A DNA stretch of 64,000 bases from NCBI RefSeq assembly GCF_000282975.1, contig NZ_ALJC01000093.1:62001-126000 (forward strand). Direction: 5' to 3'. Below are positions 17,329 to 25,168 of the stretch, in pieces (positions within the stretch are counted from its first letter, which is position 1; the number at the start of each line of letters is the position of its first letter). Both the position numbers and the translations under genes were made by a program. The DNA comes from Pseudomonas psychrophila HA-4. Lineage in GTDB: Bacteria > Pseudomonadota > Gammaproteobacteria > Pseudomonadales > Pseudomonadaceae. A model generated the notes under the pieces. The model saw nothing but the letters and a program-made list of their open reading frames with translations, was not told where the DNA came from and ran no database searches.

Positions 17329-18567
17329 ATGAAGCGCTCTGAGATCAAGCGGCGGCCAATGGCAGATACTGTGCTCGCCACCCTGGAACCCGAAGCCAAG
17401 GAATACCGCGAACTCGACGGTAGCGGCCTATACCTGCGCGTCCGTCCCGACGGCAATAAGGCCTGGCAATTACGCTATAAGAAACCAGACGGCAAATGGT
17501 CATGGCTTGGCCTTGGCGGTTACGGCAAATGTGACCACCAACTGACAGGCGCCCAAGCCCGCCAAAAAGCGGCAGAGCTACAAGCTGATGCAGCGCAAGG
17601 CGGTAACCCCATGGCAACCAAGCTCGCCAGAAAGGCTGCCGAAGCTGAAGCCGCCAACAATACCTTCGAGCATCTGGCCCGTGAGTGGTACGCCAACAAG
17701 CGTAAAAGCTGGACGGATGGAACGGCAGTCAGAACCATCGGCGCGCTGGAGCTTCATGTATTTCCCGTGTTAGGCAAGCGCCCTTATACCGCCATTCTCC
17801 CAATGGAATGGATGGGGCTTCTGCGTGGCATGGAGCAAACCGGCATCGTCGAGCAGACCAGCCGCGTACGTGGTATGTGCCGAGAAATCTATGACCTAGC
17901 GCGTGTCACCGGTCGCGCCACTCATAACCCGCTTGAGGGGTTGCATAAGTTCCTGCTAACCAAGCCGGTCGAGAACTACGCCCATGTATCCCTTGATGAG
18001 TTGCCTCCGCTGTTGAGAGCCATCCGGGCCTACCCGAGCGCAATTGACGTTCGTATCGGCCTACAACTGCTTTCCATGCTCGCCTGTCGTCCATCTGAAC
18101 TGAGAGAGGCACAGTGGGATGAGTTCGACCTGGGCAAAGCGCTATGGACCATCCCTGCCGAGCGAATGAAGCGCCGCCGCGAACATCTTGTGCCCCTGCC
18201 CCATCAGGCTGTCGAATTGCTGTGTGGCCTGCGCAATCTCACTGGAGGTTATCCACTGCTGTTCCCTGGTCGCAGCGACACTACCAAGCCCCGCAGCAAC
18301 ACCGTGTTTCTGATGGCCCTGCGCCGTCTGGGCTATGAAGGGCGCCAAACCGGGCATGGTTTCCGACACATCGCCTCAACGATCCTCAACGAACACGGCT
18401 TCGACGAAAACCACATCGAGGCGCAGCTATCGCACATCAAAGAGGGGGTGGCCGGTGTTTACAACAAAGCCCAGTACCTGGCTCAGCGCACGATCATGAT
18501 GCAGTGGTACGCCGACTATCAGGACACCCTAGCCAAGGGCAATGTCGTGTCGATCAAGAGGGCCTGA
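17329..18567 (+). CDS. P4-type tyrosine integrase (DUF4102 family)
   Basis: 412 residues. N-terminal arm-binding DUF4102 domain (about 1-95), SAM-like core-binding domain (about 110-195) and catalytic domain (about 205-390). Catalytic features are visible: Arg in LACRPSELREAQWDEF, HGFRH box, and the tyrosine in LSHIKEGVAGVYNKAQY. The frame stays open through ssrA, so the start is taken at ATG 17329 (MKRSEIKRRPMADT), which fits the family N-terminus. It catalyses site-specific recombination at the ssrA 3' end. First gene of the island. Confidence 0.94.
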   Translation: MKRSEIKRRPMADTVLATLEPEAKEYRELDGSGLYLRVRPDGNKAWQLRYKKPDGKWSWLGLGGYGKCDHQLTGAQARQKAAELQADAAQGGNPMATKLARKAAEAEAANNTFEHLAREWYANKRKSWTDGTAVRTIGALELHVFPVLGKRPYTAILPMEWMGLLRGMEQTGIVEQTSRVRGMCREIYDLARVTGRATHNPLEGLHKFLLTKPVENYAHVSLDELPPLLRAIRAYPSAIDVRIGLQLLSMLACRPSELREAQWDEFDLGKALWTIPAERMKRRREHLVPLPHQAVELLCGLRNLTGGYPLLFPGRSDTTKPRSNTVFLMALRRLGYEGRQTGHGFRHIASTILNEHGFDENHIEAQLSHIKEGVAGVYNKAQYLAQRTIMMQWYADYQDTLAKGNVVSIKRA

Positions 18568-18694
18568 TGCGGCCCTTCCATTGTCCGCATAGACAGATAT
18601 AGATTGAAAATATTACTGTGCAAATGAACAGCTAAATTTATTCAAGGTTGCCCTTCGATGAGGCAAATCAATGCGTCGACGACAGGGGGCGGGC

Positions 18695-19672
18695 ATGAAG
18701 AAGTTATTCAAACTAAAGAAGTGGCTTACGCTTGAGGAGACCGCAAGGCGCCTATCCAGCGTTGCTGATGAGGAGGTATCTCCGGCTGACGTGTTACGGC
18801 TCGCCTTGGATGGCCATCTGACAATTTCAGCGGACTTCGTAAATCACGCCAGAGGCAAGCTTTGGGAGCGTGTGCCGCTGGAGTCTGCGCGGACATTCAC
18901 TTCTGATGGAAGCCATTTTCCTGACAGCCAACCCTACACTGTATTGATCGGCGTGCTGCTTAATGAGGAAGAGGTTCTCCAACCGGTTGTGCAATACGGC
19001 GACCAAGAGCCACTTGTCATGCACGGAGTCTTTGACCTGACCATGTGGGGCGCTGAAGAGTTGGATATTGAGCACTTTTATCAAAAACTTACAGACGGCC
19101 CTGATATTGCCTTAATGAATTTGGAGGGGCCATTCCTGCGCGGGGATGATGGCCAGATCTATCAGCTTTTAGAAAGCTTCGACCAAAACGAACATTCTTC
19201 TGGCTCTCTCGCACACCTGAGAAGCCTTGAAGATCATATTGCCGCCGAGGGTATTGAGCCCGAAAAGGCGAAAAAAATACGCGAGTGGCATAGCAATCAA
19301 CGCGTTCAGTTTTCTGAAAGGATGAAAGCAAACAAGAAGATAGATAACTACTATCCAGCTTCCCGCTTACCATCAGACTGCAGACTTGTTGTGCGAAATG
19401 AAGCGATTAGGCAACTGGAGGATCAACTGTTGAAGGATGAGTCTGTGTCCGCCCCTATATCGCCAAACGACCCGAAACCCTCACATTTCCTGACGATCTC
19501 GGCCCTTCTTGGGATGCTCGAGGAGCCCGTGAAAAACGCTAGACCAAATGGCTTGAAGCAGTCGGGGATAAAGGATGCAATCCTTGAAAGGTGGGAGGGC
19601 CGAGGACTTAGCAAACGCACCCTAGATAGTATTTTCTCGGCGGCGAACAAGGCCGGAAAGATCCGCGAGTAA
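18695..19672 (+). CDS. Island protein of unknown function
   Basis: 325 residues, soluble and charged. The N-terminus LKKWLTLEETARRLSSVADEEVSPADVLRLALDGHL resembles a DNA-binding helical module found in proteins beside phage and ICE integrases; the rest is not recognised. GACAGGGGGCGGGC precedes the ATG chosen; another in-frame ATG lies at 18671. Nearby codon use is less GC-rich than the core genes. No function is claimed. Confidence 0.78.
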   Translation: MKKLFKLKKWLTLEETARRLSSVADEEVSPADVLRLALDGHLTISADFVNHARGKLWERVPLESARTFTSDGSHFPDSQPYTVLIGVLLNEEEVLQPVVQYGDQEPLVMHGVFDLTMWGAEELDIEHFYQKLTDGPDIALMNLEGPFLRGDDGQIYQLLESFDQNEHSSGSLAHLRSLEDHIAAEGIEPEKAKKIREWHSNQRVQFSERMKANKKIDNYYPASRLPSDCRLVVRNEAIRQLEDQLLKDESVSAPISPNDPKPSHFLTISALLGMLEEPVKNARPNGLKQSGIKDAILERWEGRGLSKRTLDSIFSAANKAGKIRE

Positions 19673-19688
19673 TTCAGGCGGCACCGTA

Positions 19689-19771
19689 ATTGCGGAAGAA
19701 GTTACCGCAATTGCGGCGATCTAGAATCTAGACCTGTACATGCTTATCCCGTCAAACATAAAGCGGGATAA
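19689..19771. promoter_or_regulatory. Operator-like repeats upstream of alpA
   Basis: AATTGCGG and its inverse CCGCAATT flank AAGAAGTTA, TCTAGA occurs twice around one centre, and TTATCCCG/CGGGATAA (19744-19751 with 19764-19771) forms a hairpin just before the alpA ATG. Such packed dyads are typical of a lysogeny-type control region. Confidence 0.55.
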
Positions 19772-19775
19772 AAAA

Positions 19776-20045
19776 ATGCACACAGTTCATACCCCTACTC
19801 AGTTCTCTGTCGCAGCGACGCAACACTTCGACCCAGCCAACACACTCATTCGTATGCCAGATCTGGAGGCCATCACCGGCCTCGCCCGCCCCACCGTGTA
19901 CAAGCGCCTCAAAGATGACCCGACCTTCCCTCGCCCAGTACCGCTGAGCAACAGCAAGTCACGCGGTTCGCCGGTTGGCTTCGTGCTGGCCGAGGTTCAG
20001 GCCTGGGTGCGCCAGCGCATCGCCCTGCGAGGGGAGGCGGCATAA
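19776..20045 (+). CDS. AlpA-family DNA-binding regulator
   Basis: 89 residues starting MHTVHTPTQFSVAATQ. The AlpA helix-turn-helix core is LIRMPDLEAITGLARPTVYKR, followed by FPRPVPL and the C-terminal WVRQRIALRGEAA. AlpA proteins activate excision or replication genes of P4-like elements. An in-frame ATG at 19740 precedes the TTATCCCG hairpin; 19776 is chosen because GCGGGAT precedes it. Immediately followed by the next gene. Confidence 0.88.
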   Translation: MHTVHTPTQFSVAATQHFDPANTLIRMPDLEAITGLARPTVYKRLKDDPTFPRPVPLSNSKSRGSPVGFVLAEVQAWVRQRIALRGEAA

Positions 20046-20348
20046 ATGAAAGCCAAAAAAATGGCCGACCAACAGGCCAGCCTCGAAAATACTCACGTAG
20101 AGAATACCGGCGGAACGGTAAAGCGCGCTCGTCTTTTAGAGCGCCTGCAAGCCGGTCCTATCGACACCTTCACCGCCATTCGTGAGTTGAACATTTTCCG
20201 CCCTGGTACCCGCATCAAAGAGCTGCTCGGCCTGGGCCACAAGATACTGAAACACACCCTTGCATTGACTGACGATCAAGGCCGCACGCATCGAGGAATG
20301 GCTCTTTACTTCCCCTGTACCAACCCGCCAGCCGAGGTTAGGGTATGA
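20046..20348 (+). CDS. Small helix-turn-helix protein (HTH_39-like)
   Basis: 100 residues. RARLLERLQAGPIDTFTAIRELNIFRPGTRIKELL (shown in two pieces by family: LLERLQAGPIDTF and TAIRELNIFRPGTRIKEL) is the winged-helix module found in many prophage islands. The GGGGAGG ribosome site sits in the alpA tail, and the ATG follows the alpA stop directly. The stop overlaps the KilA-N start by 4 nt. Function unknown; probably a regulator. Confidence 0.82.
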   Translation: MKAKKMADQQASLENTHVENTGGTVKRARLLERLQAGPIDTFTAIRELNIFRPGTRIKELLGLGHKILKHTLALTDDQGRTHRGMALYFPCTNPPAEVRV

Positions 20349-21019
20349 GCGCTCGAATCATCCCCTTCGACTACGAGGGTCAAGCCGTGCGGTTCAACGC
20401 AGATGGCTGGCTTCATGCGACCGAGATCGCGGAACGCTTCGGTAGGAAACCAGCGCACTGGCTAGAACTCCACTCGACCAAGGAATATATCGAGAGGCTT
20501 TCCGAGCGGATGGCGGAAAGTAATATCGGGGAATCCGACATTACACTGGTGACCACACGGCGTGGCAATACCTCAACCAGCGGCACTTGGCTCCATCCAA
20601 AACTGGCGGTGAAGTTTGCCCGATGGCTTTCAGTAGACTTTGAAATCTGGTGCGACGAACAGGTAGACGCCTTGGTACGCGGCGAACTCAACTCGCGGTC
20701 TATGGCTCGCCGCCAGGCCGCTATCGGATACCGGAGCTTGTGTGACGCCCTGTCATTGACCCATGAGGCCATAGGCAAGATCACTAAGCCGCACCATTAC
20801 ATGAACGAGGCCAGGCTTATCAACGAGGTCATTACCGGGACCTTCACTGGGCGCGACCGTGACCAGCTGTGCCAGGCTGAGCTTGAGCTGATAATGCTGG
20901 TAGAAAACCGTGATGCGCTCCTGATAGGTCAGGGCAAGGACTTTGCTGAGCGCAAGGCGGCATTGCATCAATACGTCCGTAACCTGCAGAACAAACACCT
21001 ACGGAAGTTTGCCGTATGA
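20345..21019 (+). CDS. KilA-N domain protein, antirepressor-like
   Basis: 224 residues. The N-terminal KilA-N DNA-binding domain (about 1-110) shows VRFNADGWLHATEIAERFGR, HWLELHSTKEYIE and the hallmark TWLHPKLAVKFARWLSVDFE. The C-terminal half (about 120-224) is helical and may dimerise. KilA-N proteins act as antirepressors or regulators in phages. It overlaps the upstream gene by 4 nt, so alpA, the HTH gene and this gene are one operon that ends at the leader cassette. Confidence 0.88.
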   Translation: MSARIIPFDYEGQAVRFNADGWLHATEIAERFGRKPAHWLELHSTKEYIERLSERMAESNIGESDITLVTTRRGNTSTSGTWLHPKLAVKFARWLSVDFEIWCDEQVDALVRGELNSRSMARRQAAIGYRSLCDALSLTHEAIGKITKPHHYMNEARLINEVITGTFTGRDRDQLCQAELELIMLVENRDALLIGQGKDFAERKAALHQYVRNLQNKHLRKFAV

Positions 21020-21035
21020 CGCCCGTTCAATCATT

Positions 21036-21323
21036 CCCGAGTGTTGCCAAGTTCGCTCAGCGACGGTATGGTTCGCCCGTCGCTGCAAATTCAGCGATTT
21101 GGGTTTGGTCACTCGATAAAGCAAAAGGCGCACAAGCGCCCCATAAGAACGCAGGCGCTTTTTTTGTGCCCGTCGTTTCGAGTTATGGCGGCTGTGTGTG
21201 GGAGGCGTACGCGCCTGCCGGGTTCCTTTTGCCCCGGTTGACCAACCTGCATACAGTCCGCCTCCATTCGTTTGGTCACGAAGGTGGCGGCTCCCCAGCA
21301 AAAGGAGCTGTACCCATGCAACA
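21036..21323 (+). ncRNA. Leader cassette copy A with terminator and anti-SD loop (C4/P4-immunity-like)
   Basis: A 288-nt segment repeated in inverse at 30007-30294. In order: hairpin CAGCGACGG/CCGTCGCTG (21058-21085); GCAAAAGG (21121-21128); terminator AAGCGCC/GGCGCTT plus T7 (21134-21165); hairpin CCGGG/CCCGG (21218-21237) whose loop shows CCTTTTGC; long hairpin 21258-21290; then GCAAAAGGAGC (21298-21308), which contains the ribosome site and can pair with the loop; ATG at 21316. The plan resembles phage P1 C4 or P4 CI regulatory RNAs and the Ash/Icd leader. A frame continues through it but lacks a ribosome site. Confidence 0.68.
21134..21165 (+). terminator. Intrinsic terminator inside leader copy A
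   Basis: AAGCGCC (21134-21140) pairs with GGCGCTT (21154-21160), followed by a run of seven T. It would stop transcripts before the coding part of the cassette unless overridden. Confidence 0.75.
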
Positions 21324-21483
21324 CATCCTCCGCCTCAATCCGTACAAAATCCGCGCACTTGCTCACCGCAGCATGGCCCTGAGCGCCCTCCGGGCAAACT
21401 CATCCCTGTCCGTCCGTCTCGCTCGCTACAACAACCACATGGAACAGGTACGCACCCTGGAGTCTGTTGGGTACGCCCAATGA
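21316..21483 (+). CDS. Small basic protein behind leader copy A
   Basis: 55 residues starting MQHILRLNPYKIRALAHRSM, with an AAAGGAG site 8 nt upstream. Only the first codons (MQH) come from the repeated cassette; the rest is unique. Basic and helical; Ash/Icd-type prophage peptides occupy this position in related elements. The stop overlaps the next small frame (ATGA at 21480). Confidence 0.6.
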   Translation: MQHILRLNPYKIRALAHRSMALSALRANSSLSVRLARYNNHMEQVRTLESVGYAQ

Positions 21484-21551
21484 GCACGCAATCAACCATT
21501 GCCAAAGAAACTGTAGAAAACACGCTCAACGCCCAAGACCTGAGGGTGTAA
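21480..21551 (+). CDS. Possible 23-residue coupled peptide
   Basis: MSTQSTIAKETVENTLNAQD and three more residues, starting at the ATGA overlap with the preceding gene and ending just before the next. The arrangement favours coupled translation but the size is too small for confidence. Confidence 0.35.
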   Translation: MSTQSTIAKETVENTLNAQDLRV

Positions 21552-21554
21552 ACC

Positions 21555-21830
21555 ATGAAAATTCAAAACGGCGCTGATGCGCTGGCGGGATCGGCTTGCC
21601 CGAAGAAAGCCACCGAACTGTTCTACGTCACCAAACCGAAGGCGCCCAAGGCGCTACCGGAGCCATTTATGACCGAGATCGACGCTGATTGCGGGCACGT
21701 AGCTATGCGGAGCGCTGACGCTCAGGCGACGGCCTGCCTGGTCGACTCAATCGACGAGCTGACCTATTGGCATGCGGTGAACAATGGCCGGGGCTATCGA
21801 GCCTTCGTCGGGAGCGCCAACCATGGGTGA
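21555..21830 (+). CDS. Small island protein of unknown function
   Basis: 91 residues starting MKIQNGADALAGSACPKKAT. Not recognised. Acidic C-terminal half with single cysteines and a WHAVNNGRGYRAF segment. GAGGGTG precedes the ATG. The stop lies inside the start region of the DUF927 gene (8-nt overlap), so the two are likely co-translated. Confidence 0.65.
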   Translation: MKIQNGADALAGSACPKKATELFYVTKPKAPKALPEPFMTEIDADCGHVAMRSADAQATACLVDSIDELTYWHAVNNGRGYRAFVGSANHG

Positions 21831-24009
21831 CGATCCGCTTCATAGTCTCGTACTTCCCAGACTGGATGGAGTGAGACGGTCAGCAACGAATAACTACATG
21901 GCCAAATGTCCTGCACACCAGGACAAGTCACCATCGTTAAGCGTGGCGTCTGGCGTTGACGGTCGCGTACTGATTCATTGCTTCGGCGGCTGCGCTACCT
22001 CTGATGTCCTCACCGCTGTCGGCCTTGAACTCAAGGACTTGTTTGCGGGAAATCTGAGCGACACAGCACGACTCGACTACAAGCGAAAGTCTTTGGAGAG
22101 CGCCCGCAATCAGGCAAGACTGATCCAGACCATTGCTGCCGCTCAACTAGACCGTGGAGAGGCTCTGAGCGCCATCGATCTGGAGCAGTTACAAACTGCC
22201 GTAGGACGAGAGCGAGAGATCAATGATCAGCTCGCAGAACTTGACGTTGATCGGACAGTGAGAGTTGCTCCCGACAGGCCATGCTGGGCCGTTTACGAGA
22301 ATTGGGTGAGCAGCGAGAAAGGCCGCAGGCTGAAACCCGGTGTGTACTGGCATGGCTTTAAGCGCACCGCCGCCGATGATGCCGACGAAGACAAGACAGA
22401 CCGCCCGATCACTGACGAATGGATCTCCACCCCCGTGACTGTGACCGCTCGCACCACCAACAGCGACGACGGCAGCGAGGGACGCCTGCTGCGCTTGGTG
22501 ACCGAGAGCGGCATCAAGGAATGGATCATTCCCATGGAGGTGTTCGGCGGTAGCGGCGAGGACGCCAGGCGCCAACTGTTCGGTATGGGCGTAATCATTG
22601 CGCTCAAGAAACGTGGCGCGTTCATGGAGTACTTGTTGGAGCAGAGCCCCGCCGAGGTATTCGCCACTACATGCCGACCGGGCTGGCATGAGTCGGGCGC
22701 CTTTGTACTGCCAGGTCGCACCATCGGCAGCGACAAGGTGCGCTATCAAGCCAGCGGCAAAGGTCAGAACCTATTCAGCCTGCGCGGTGACCTAGAGAGC
22801 TGGAAAACCGAAGTCGCGGCCAAATGCGAGGGCAACCCGGTACTCACCCTAGCGGTGGGATGCGCGCTGGCTGGCCCACTGCTGAGTTTGGTGGGCGTGC
22901 TGGGCGGTGGCGTTCACTTGGTGGGCGACAGCTCTAGCGGAAAGTCGCTGGCACAATTAATCGGCTCGTCGGTATGGGGTGATCCCGGCATTTTTGCCGC
23001 GTCATGGGATATGACCAAGGGCGGGCTGGAGATCGAGGCTTCGGGACGCAATGACACCCTGTTACCCCTGGACGAGATCAAGCGCGCCGATCCCAAGCGC
23101 GTGCAGGAAATGGCCTACTCACTGGCGAACGGCCAGGGCAAAGGCACCATGACCCGTGAGCGCGAGGGGCGGGCCAAGCTGAGTTGGCGCCTGCTGACTC
23201 TATCCAGCGGCGAACGATCATTATCCGAACACGCGGCCATCGGCGGCAATGCGGCCCACGCTGGCGCTGAATTGCGCATGGTAGATGTGAACGCCGGTAC
23301 TCGCACCCACCGCGCCTTCGATGAATTGCACGGTCTTATGGGAGCGGACTTTCATCGCCTGCTGACCGTTGCTGTCGGCGCCCACCATGGGCATATCGGG
23401 CCAGCATTCGTGGAGACTCTACTCGCTAGTTATGACCGCCCCGGATTGCTGGAAGACTTCGCCGATATCCGCGCCAAGTTCACCGAGGACAACGCTCAAG
23501 CAGGACGTGTAGCGGATCGCTTCGCCGTCATTGCCCTGGCCGGAGAAATGGCCATCAACTACGGCCTGCTGCCTTGGACGCAAGGCAGCTCCCTGGCCGA
23601 TTGCCAGTTGCTATATAGCGAGTGGCTGAGTCGCGTGGGCAGTGGCAATGCTGAAGACCGCCAGATCCTATCCGGCATCCACGACTTCCTCGACAAGCAC
23701 AGCAGCAGCCGCTTCTCCGACGTAAACGCATCAGAAGATGACACCAAGGTGTTCAGCCGGGCCGGGTACTGGGAGTTATCAATGGGTAAGCGCTTCTACC
23801 TGTTCAACAGGTCGGCACTGGTCGAGGCCGCGCACGGGTACGGCCTAAGCCGAGTGATTAAGGCGCTCGACGGTGCTGGCGCCCTGGCTAAACGCGACAC
23901 CGACCGGGATAGCCGTAAGACCAAGAAATACCGCGTTCCCGGTGGCGGCTCGCTCCGGCTGTACGTGATTGATCCCGAGGTCATGGACGCCGAAGGGGGC
24001 AGTGTATGA
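21823..24009 (+). CDS. DUF927 replication protein (primase/helicase-like)
   Basis: 728 residues. The N-terminus shows a zinc-finger pattern, CPAHQDKSPSLSV with IHCFGGC (about 30-65), like primase CHC2 fingers. DUF927 follows (about 150-600), including WIIPMEVFGGSGEDARRQLF and the P-loop HLVGDSSSGKS (about 365-375), then LLPLDEIKRAD as probable Walker B. It is the likely replication initiator of the element, comparable in role to the P4 alpha protein. The start ATG 21823 (MGDDPLHSL) has GGGAG upstream; earlier frame extension is ignored. The iteron-like array follows directly. Confidence 0.85.
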   Translation: MGDDPLHSLVLPRLDGVRRSATNNYMAKCPAHQDKSPSLSVASGVDGRVLIHCFGGCATSDVLTAVGLELKDLFAGNLSDTARLDYKRKSLESARNQARLIQTIAAAQLDRGEALSAIDLEQLQTAVGREREINDQLAELDVDRTVRVAPDRPCWAVYENWVSSEKGRRLKPGVYWHGFKRTAADDADEDKTDRPITDEWISTPVTVTARTTNSDDGSEGRLLRLVTESGIKEWIIPMEVFGGSGEDARRQLFGMGVIIALKKRGAFMEYLLEQSPAEVFATTCRPGWHESGAFVLPGRTIGSDKVRYQASGKGQNLFSLRGDLESWKTEVAAKCEGNPVLTLAVGCALAGPLLSLVGVLGGGVHLVGDSSSGKSLAQLIGSSVWGDPGIFAASWDMTKGGLEIEASGRNDTLLPLDEIKRADPKRVQEMAYSLANGQGKGTMTREREGRAKLSWRLLTLSSGERSLSEHAAIGGNAAHAGAELRMVDVNAGTRTHRAFDELHGLMGADFHRLLTVAVGAHHGHIGPAFVETLLASYDRPGLLEDFADIRAKFTEDNAQAGRVADRFAVIALAGEMAINYGLLPWTQGSSLADCQLLYSEWLSRVGSGNAEDRQILSGIHDFLDKHSSSRFSDVNASEDDTKVFSRAGYWELSMGKRFYLFNRSALVEAAHGYGLSRVIKALDGAGALAKRDTDRDSRKTKKYRVPGGGSLRLYVIDPEVMDAEGGSV

Positions 24010-24052
24010 CCACCAAACGCCAATGCCCAAATTCACAGGAACCTAGTTTTGT

Positions 24053-24280
24053 GGGGAACCGGGGGAACGGGGGAACGGCAAGTAAATCCGTGGCCTGTAG
24101 CCGTTCCCCCTTATTGGATGTATGGGGAACAGGGGGAACACAAACATGTTTTTGAAGATAAGAGACTCTGCATTCATGAGCATCTGGTTATCACTGTTCC
24201 CCACAAAAAAACATGGGGAACTTAAACCCCCTCTGAAAGCCTTGGAAACACCGGATGTTCCCCCCGTTCCCCCGTTCCCC
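24053..24280. repeat. Iteron-like array of 11 GGGGAAC motifs, candidate replication origin
   Basis: Six forward copies (24053, 24062, 24070, 24124, 24133, 24215) and five inverse copies GTTCCCC (24103, 24196, 24257, 24266, 24274) lie within about 230 bp. Clusters of three forward and three inverse copies bracket the array, and AT-richer sequence fills the centre. P4 uses short GGTGAACAG-type iterons bound by its alpha primase-helicase; position and form here suggest a similar origin (inference). Confidence 0.6.
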
Positions 24281-24337
24281 CAACTTATTTTCACAGACAC
24301 ATTTTGGATGTATGGCGAATCAGGCGAGGCGGCGTAA
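24122..24337 (+). CDS. Possible 71-residue protein across the iteron array
   Basis: A frame from ATG 24122 to TAA 24335-24337 whose stop overlaps the next gene start (TAATGA). Its composition (PVPPFP) is imposed by the repeats. A 49-codon frame at 24006-24155 also begins at the DUF927 stop. Neither is recognised; either may be incidental to the origin-like repeats. Confidence 0.3.
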   Translation: MGNRGNTNMFLKIRDSAFMSIWLSLFPTKKHGELKPPLKALETPDVPPVPPFPQLIFTDTFWMYGESGEAA

Positions 24338-24648
24338 TGAGCCTCCTATCCGGCCTGCTCGATCATGTGCCACCGACCATTGCAGGGACTACCTCCCAGA
24401 AGCTGGTGAGTTGCCCTCAGTCTCGCCCGCACTTAGTGCTGACCAAACCTGTCGAGCGTCTACTCCCGTTCGTTGCTATCACGCACACCAGCGCTGCCAG
24501 TGCCACGCCTGAGTGGCGCAACGCACGCGATCAATACCTCAACCACATCATGGTTTGCCGTTCCTGTTACGCGCCCACCGGACGCCATTGCACGGTTGGC
24601 TCCCAGCTGCGCGCTAGCTACGACAGCAAAACGATGGAGGCCCAGTAG
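24337..24648 (+). CDS. Small cysteine-containing island protein
   Basis: 103 residues starting MSLLSGLLDHVPPTIAGTTS. The C-terminal half carries VCRSCYAPTGRHCTVGSQL, a CxxC...C pattern that could bind zinc and that I associate with proteins of prophage-like islands. Function unknown. The start overlaps the preceding stop (TAATGA). Last gene before the IS66-bounded segment. Confidence 0.65.
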   Translation: MSLLSGLLDHVPPTIAGTTSQKLVSCPQSRPHLVLTKPVERLLPFVAITHTSAASATPEWRNARDQYLNHIMVCRSCYAPTGRHCTVGSQLRASYDSKTMEAQ

Positions 24649-24809
24649 CGTAGGAGGCTACGCCGCAGACCAGCAATGACCAACACCAGTAATACATTCG
24701 CCCTTTAGGGACATTTTGTGGCGAGTAACCGGGACCATAACCAAATTTGGTGACCACTTTAAGCGGTGCTCTAGACATAAAACCTAATGTTTCACCGACC
24801 CAGAGAGGC
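24649..24809. other. Non-coding spacer before the IS66-bounded segment
   Basis: No credible frame. A GTAGC...GCTAC hairpin at its start may end the replication operon. Otherwise nothing is recognised. Confidence 0.4.
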
Positions 24810-24817
24810 TTCTGGTG
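24810..24817. repeat. Left target-site duplication TTCTGGTG
   Basis: Identical to 27764-27771 at the other end of the composite element. Confidence 0.85.
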
Positions 24818-24956
24818 GTAAGCGTCCGGCGAAGTCACCTATCTGAAGGATATTCTGGCTCGCCTTCCGACGCGGCGGGCAAGTGAGATTACGGAGTTGC
24901 TGCCGCATAAGTGGGCGCCCGTTTAACTACGCAAGACGTGTTCGCCGGACGCTTTC
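24818..24956 (+). mobile_element. MITE-like IS66 derivative (left arm)
   Basis: 139 bp. The left terminus GTAAGCGTCCGGCGAA is joined directly to the last 29 codons of a TnpC-type transposase (24837-24926: YLKDILARLPTRRASEITEL then LPHKWAPV, stop TAA), then the right terminus TTCGCCGGACGCTT. The transposase fragment cannot be functional. Confidence 0.8.
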
Positions 24957-25168
24957 CGAATTTCGCCGTAAGGGGCCTGCGAACACACCTTCCGAGCCAG
25001 GCCGATGAGTGTATGCGTCCGGCCAACGCACCTTCCTGACCCCGACATTAAAGGCGTGTCGCCTATGAAGTCGTACCTCTAGGGTGAGGTTTTGCAGCGA
25101 TTCTGTATGGATATGGGTAGGGAGTGGGGTTAAGCTCGGGCGGACATTAATACGCCAAGGAATTAGCG
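24957..25168. other. Spacer between the left IS66 arm and the PIN gene
   Basis: A third IS66-like end, GTATGCGTCCGGCCAACGCA, begins at 25011, suggesting an older insertion. The remaining 130 bp should hold the promoter of the PIN gene; no clear -10/-35 pair stands out. Confidence 0.45.

Noticed and set aside
21016..21315. Reading the whole leader A as the N-terminus of a 155-residue protein
   Set aside because: The frame crosses an intrinsic terminator and several hairpins, while a strong ribosome site and ATG lie at its end (21316). It may be an old Ash-type frame, but the short product is better supported.
24053..24280. GGGGAAC array as a CRISPR
   Set aside because: Repeats are 7 bp, in both orientations, with irregular short spacing; no cas genes.
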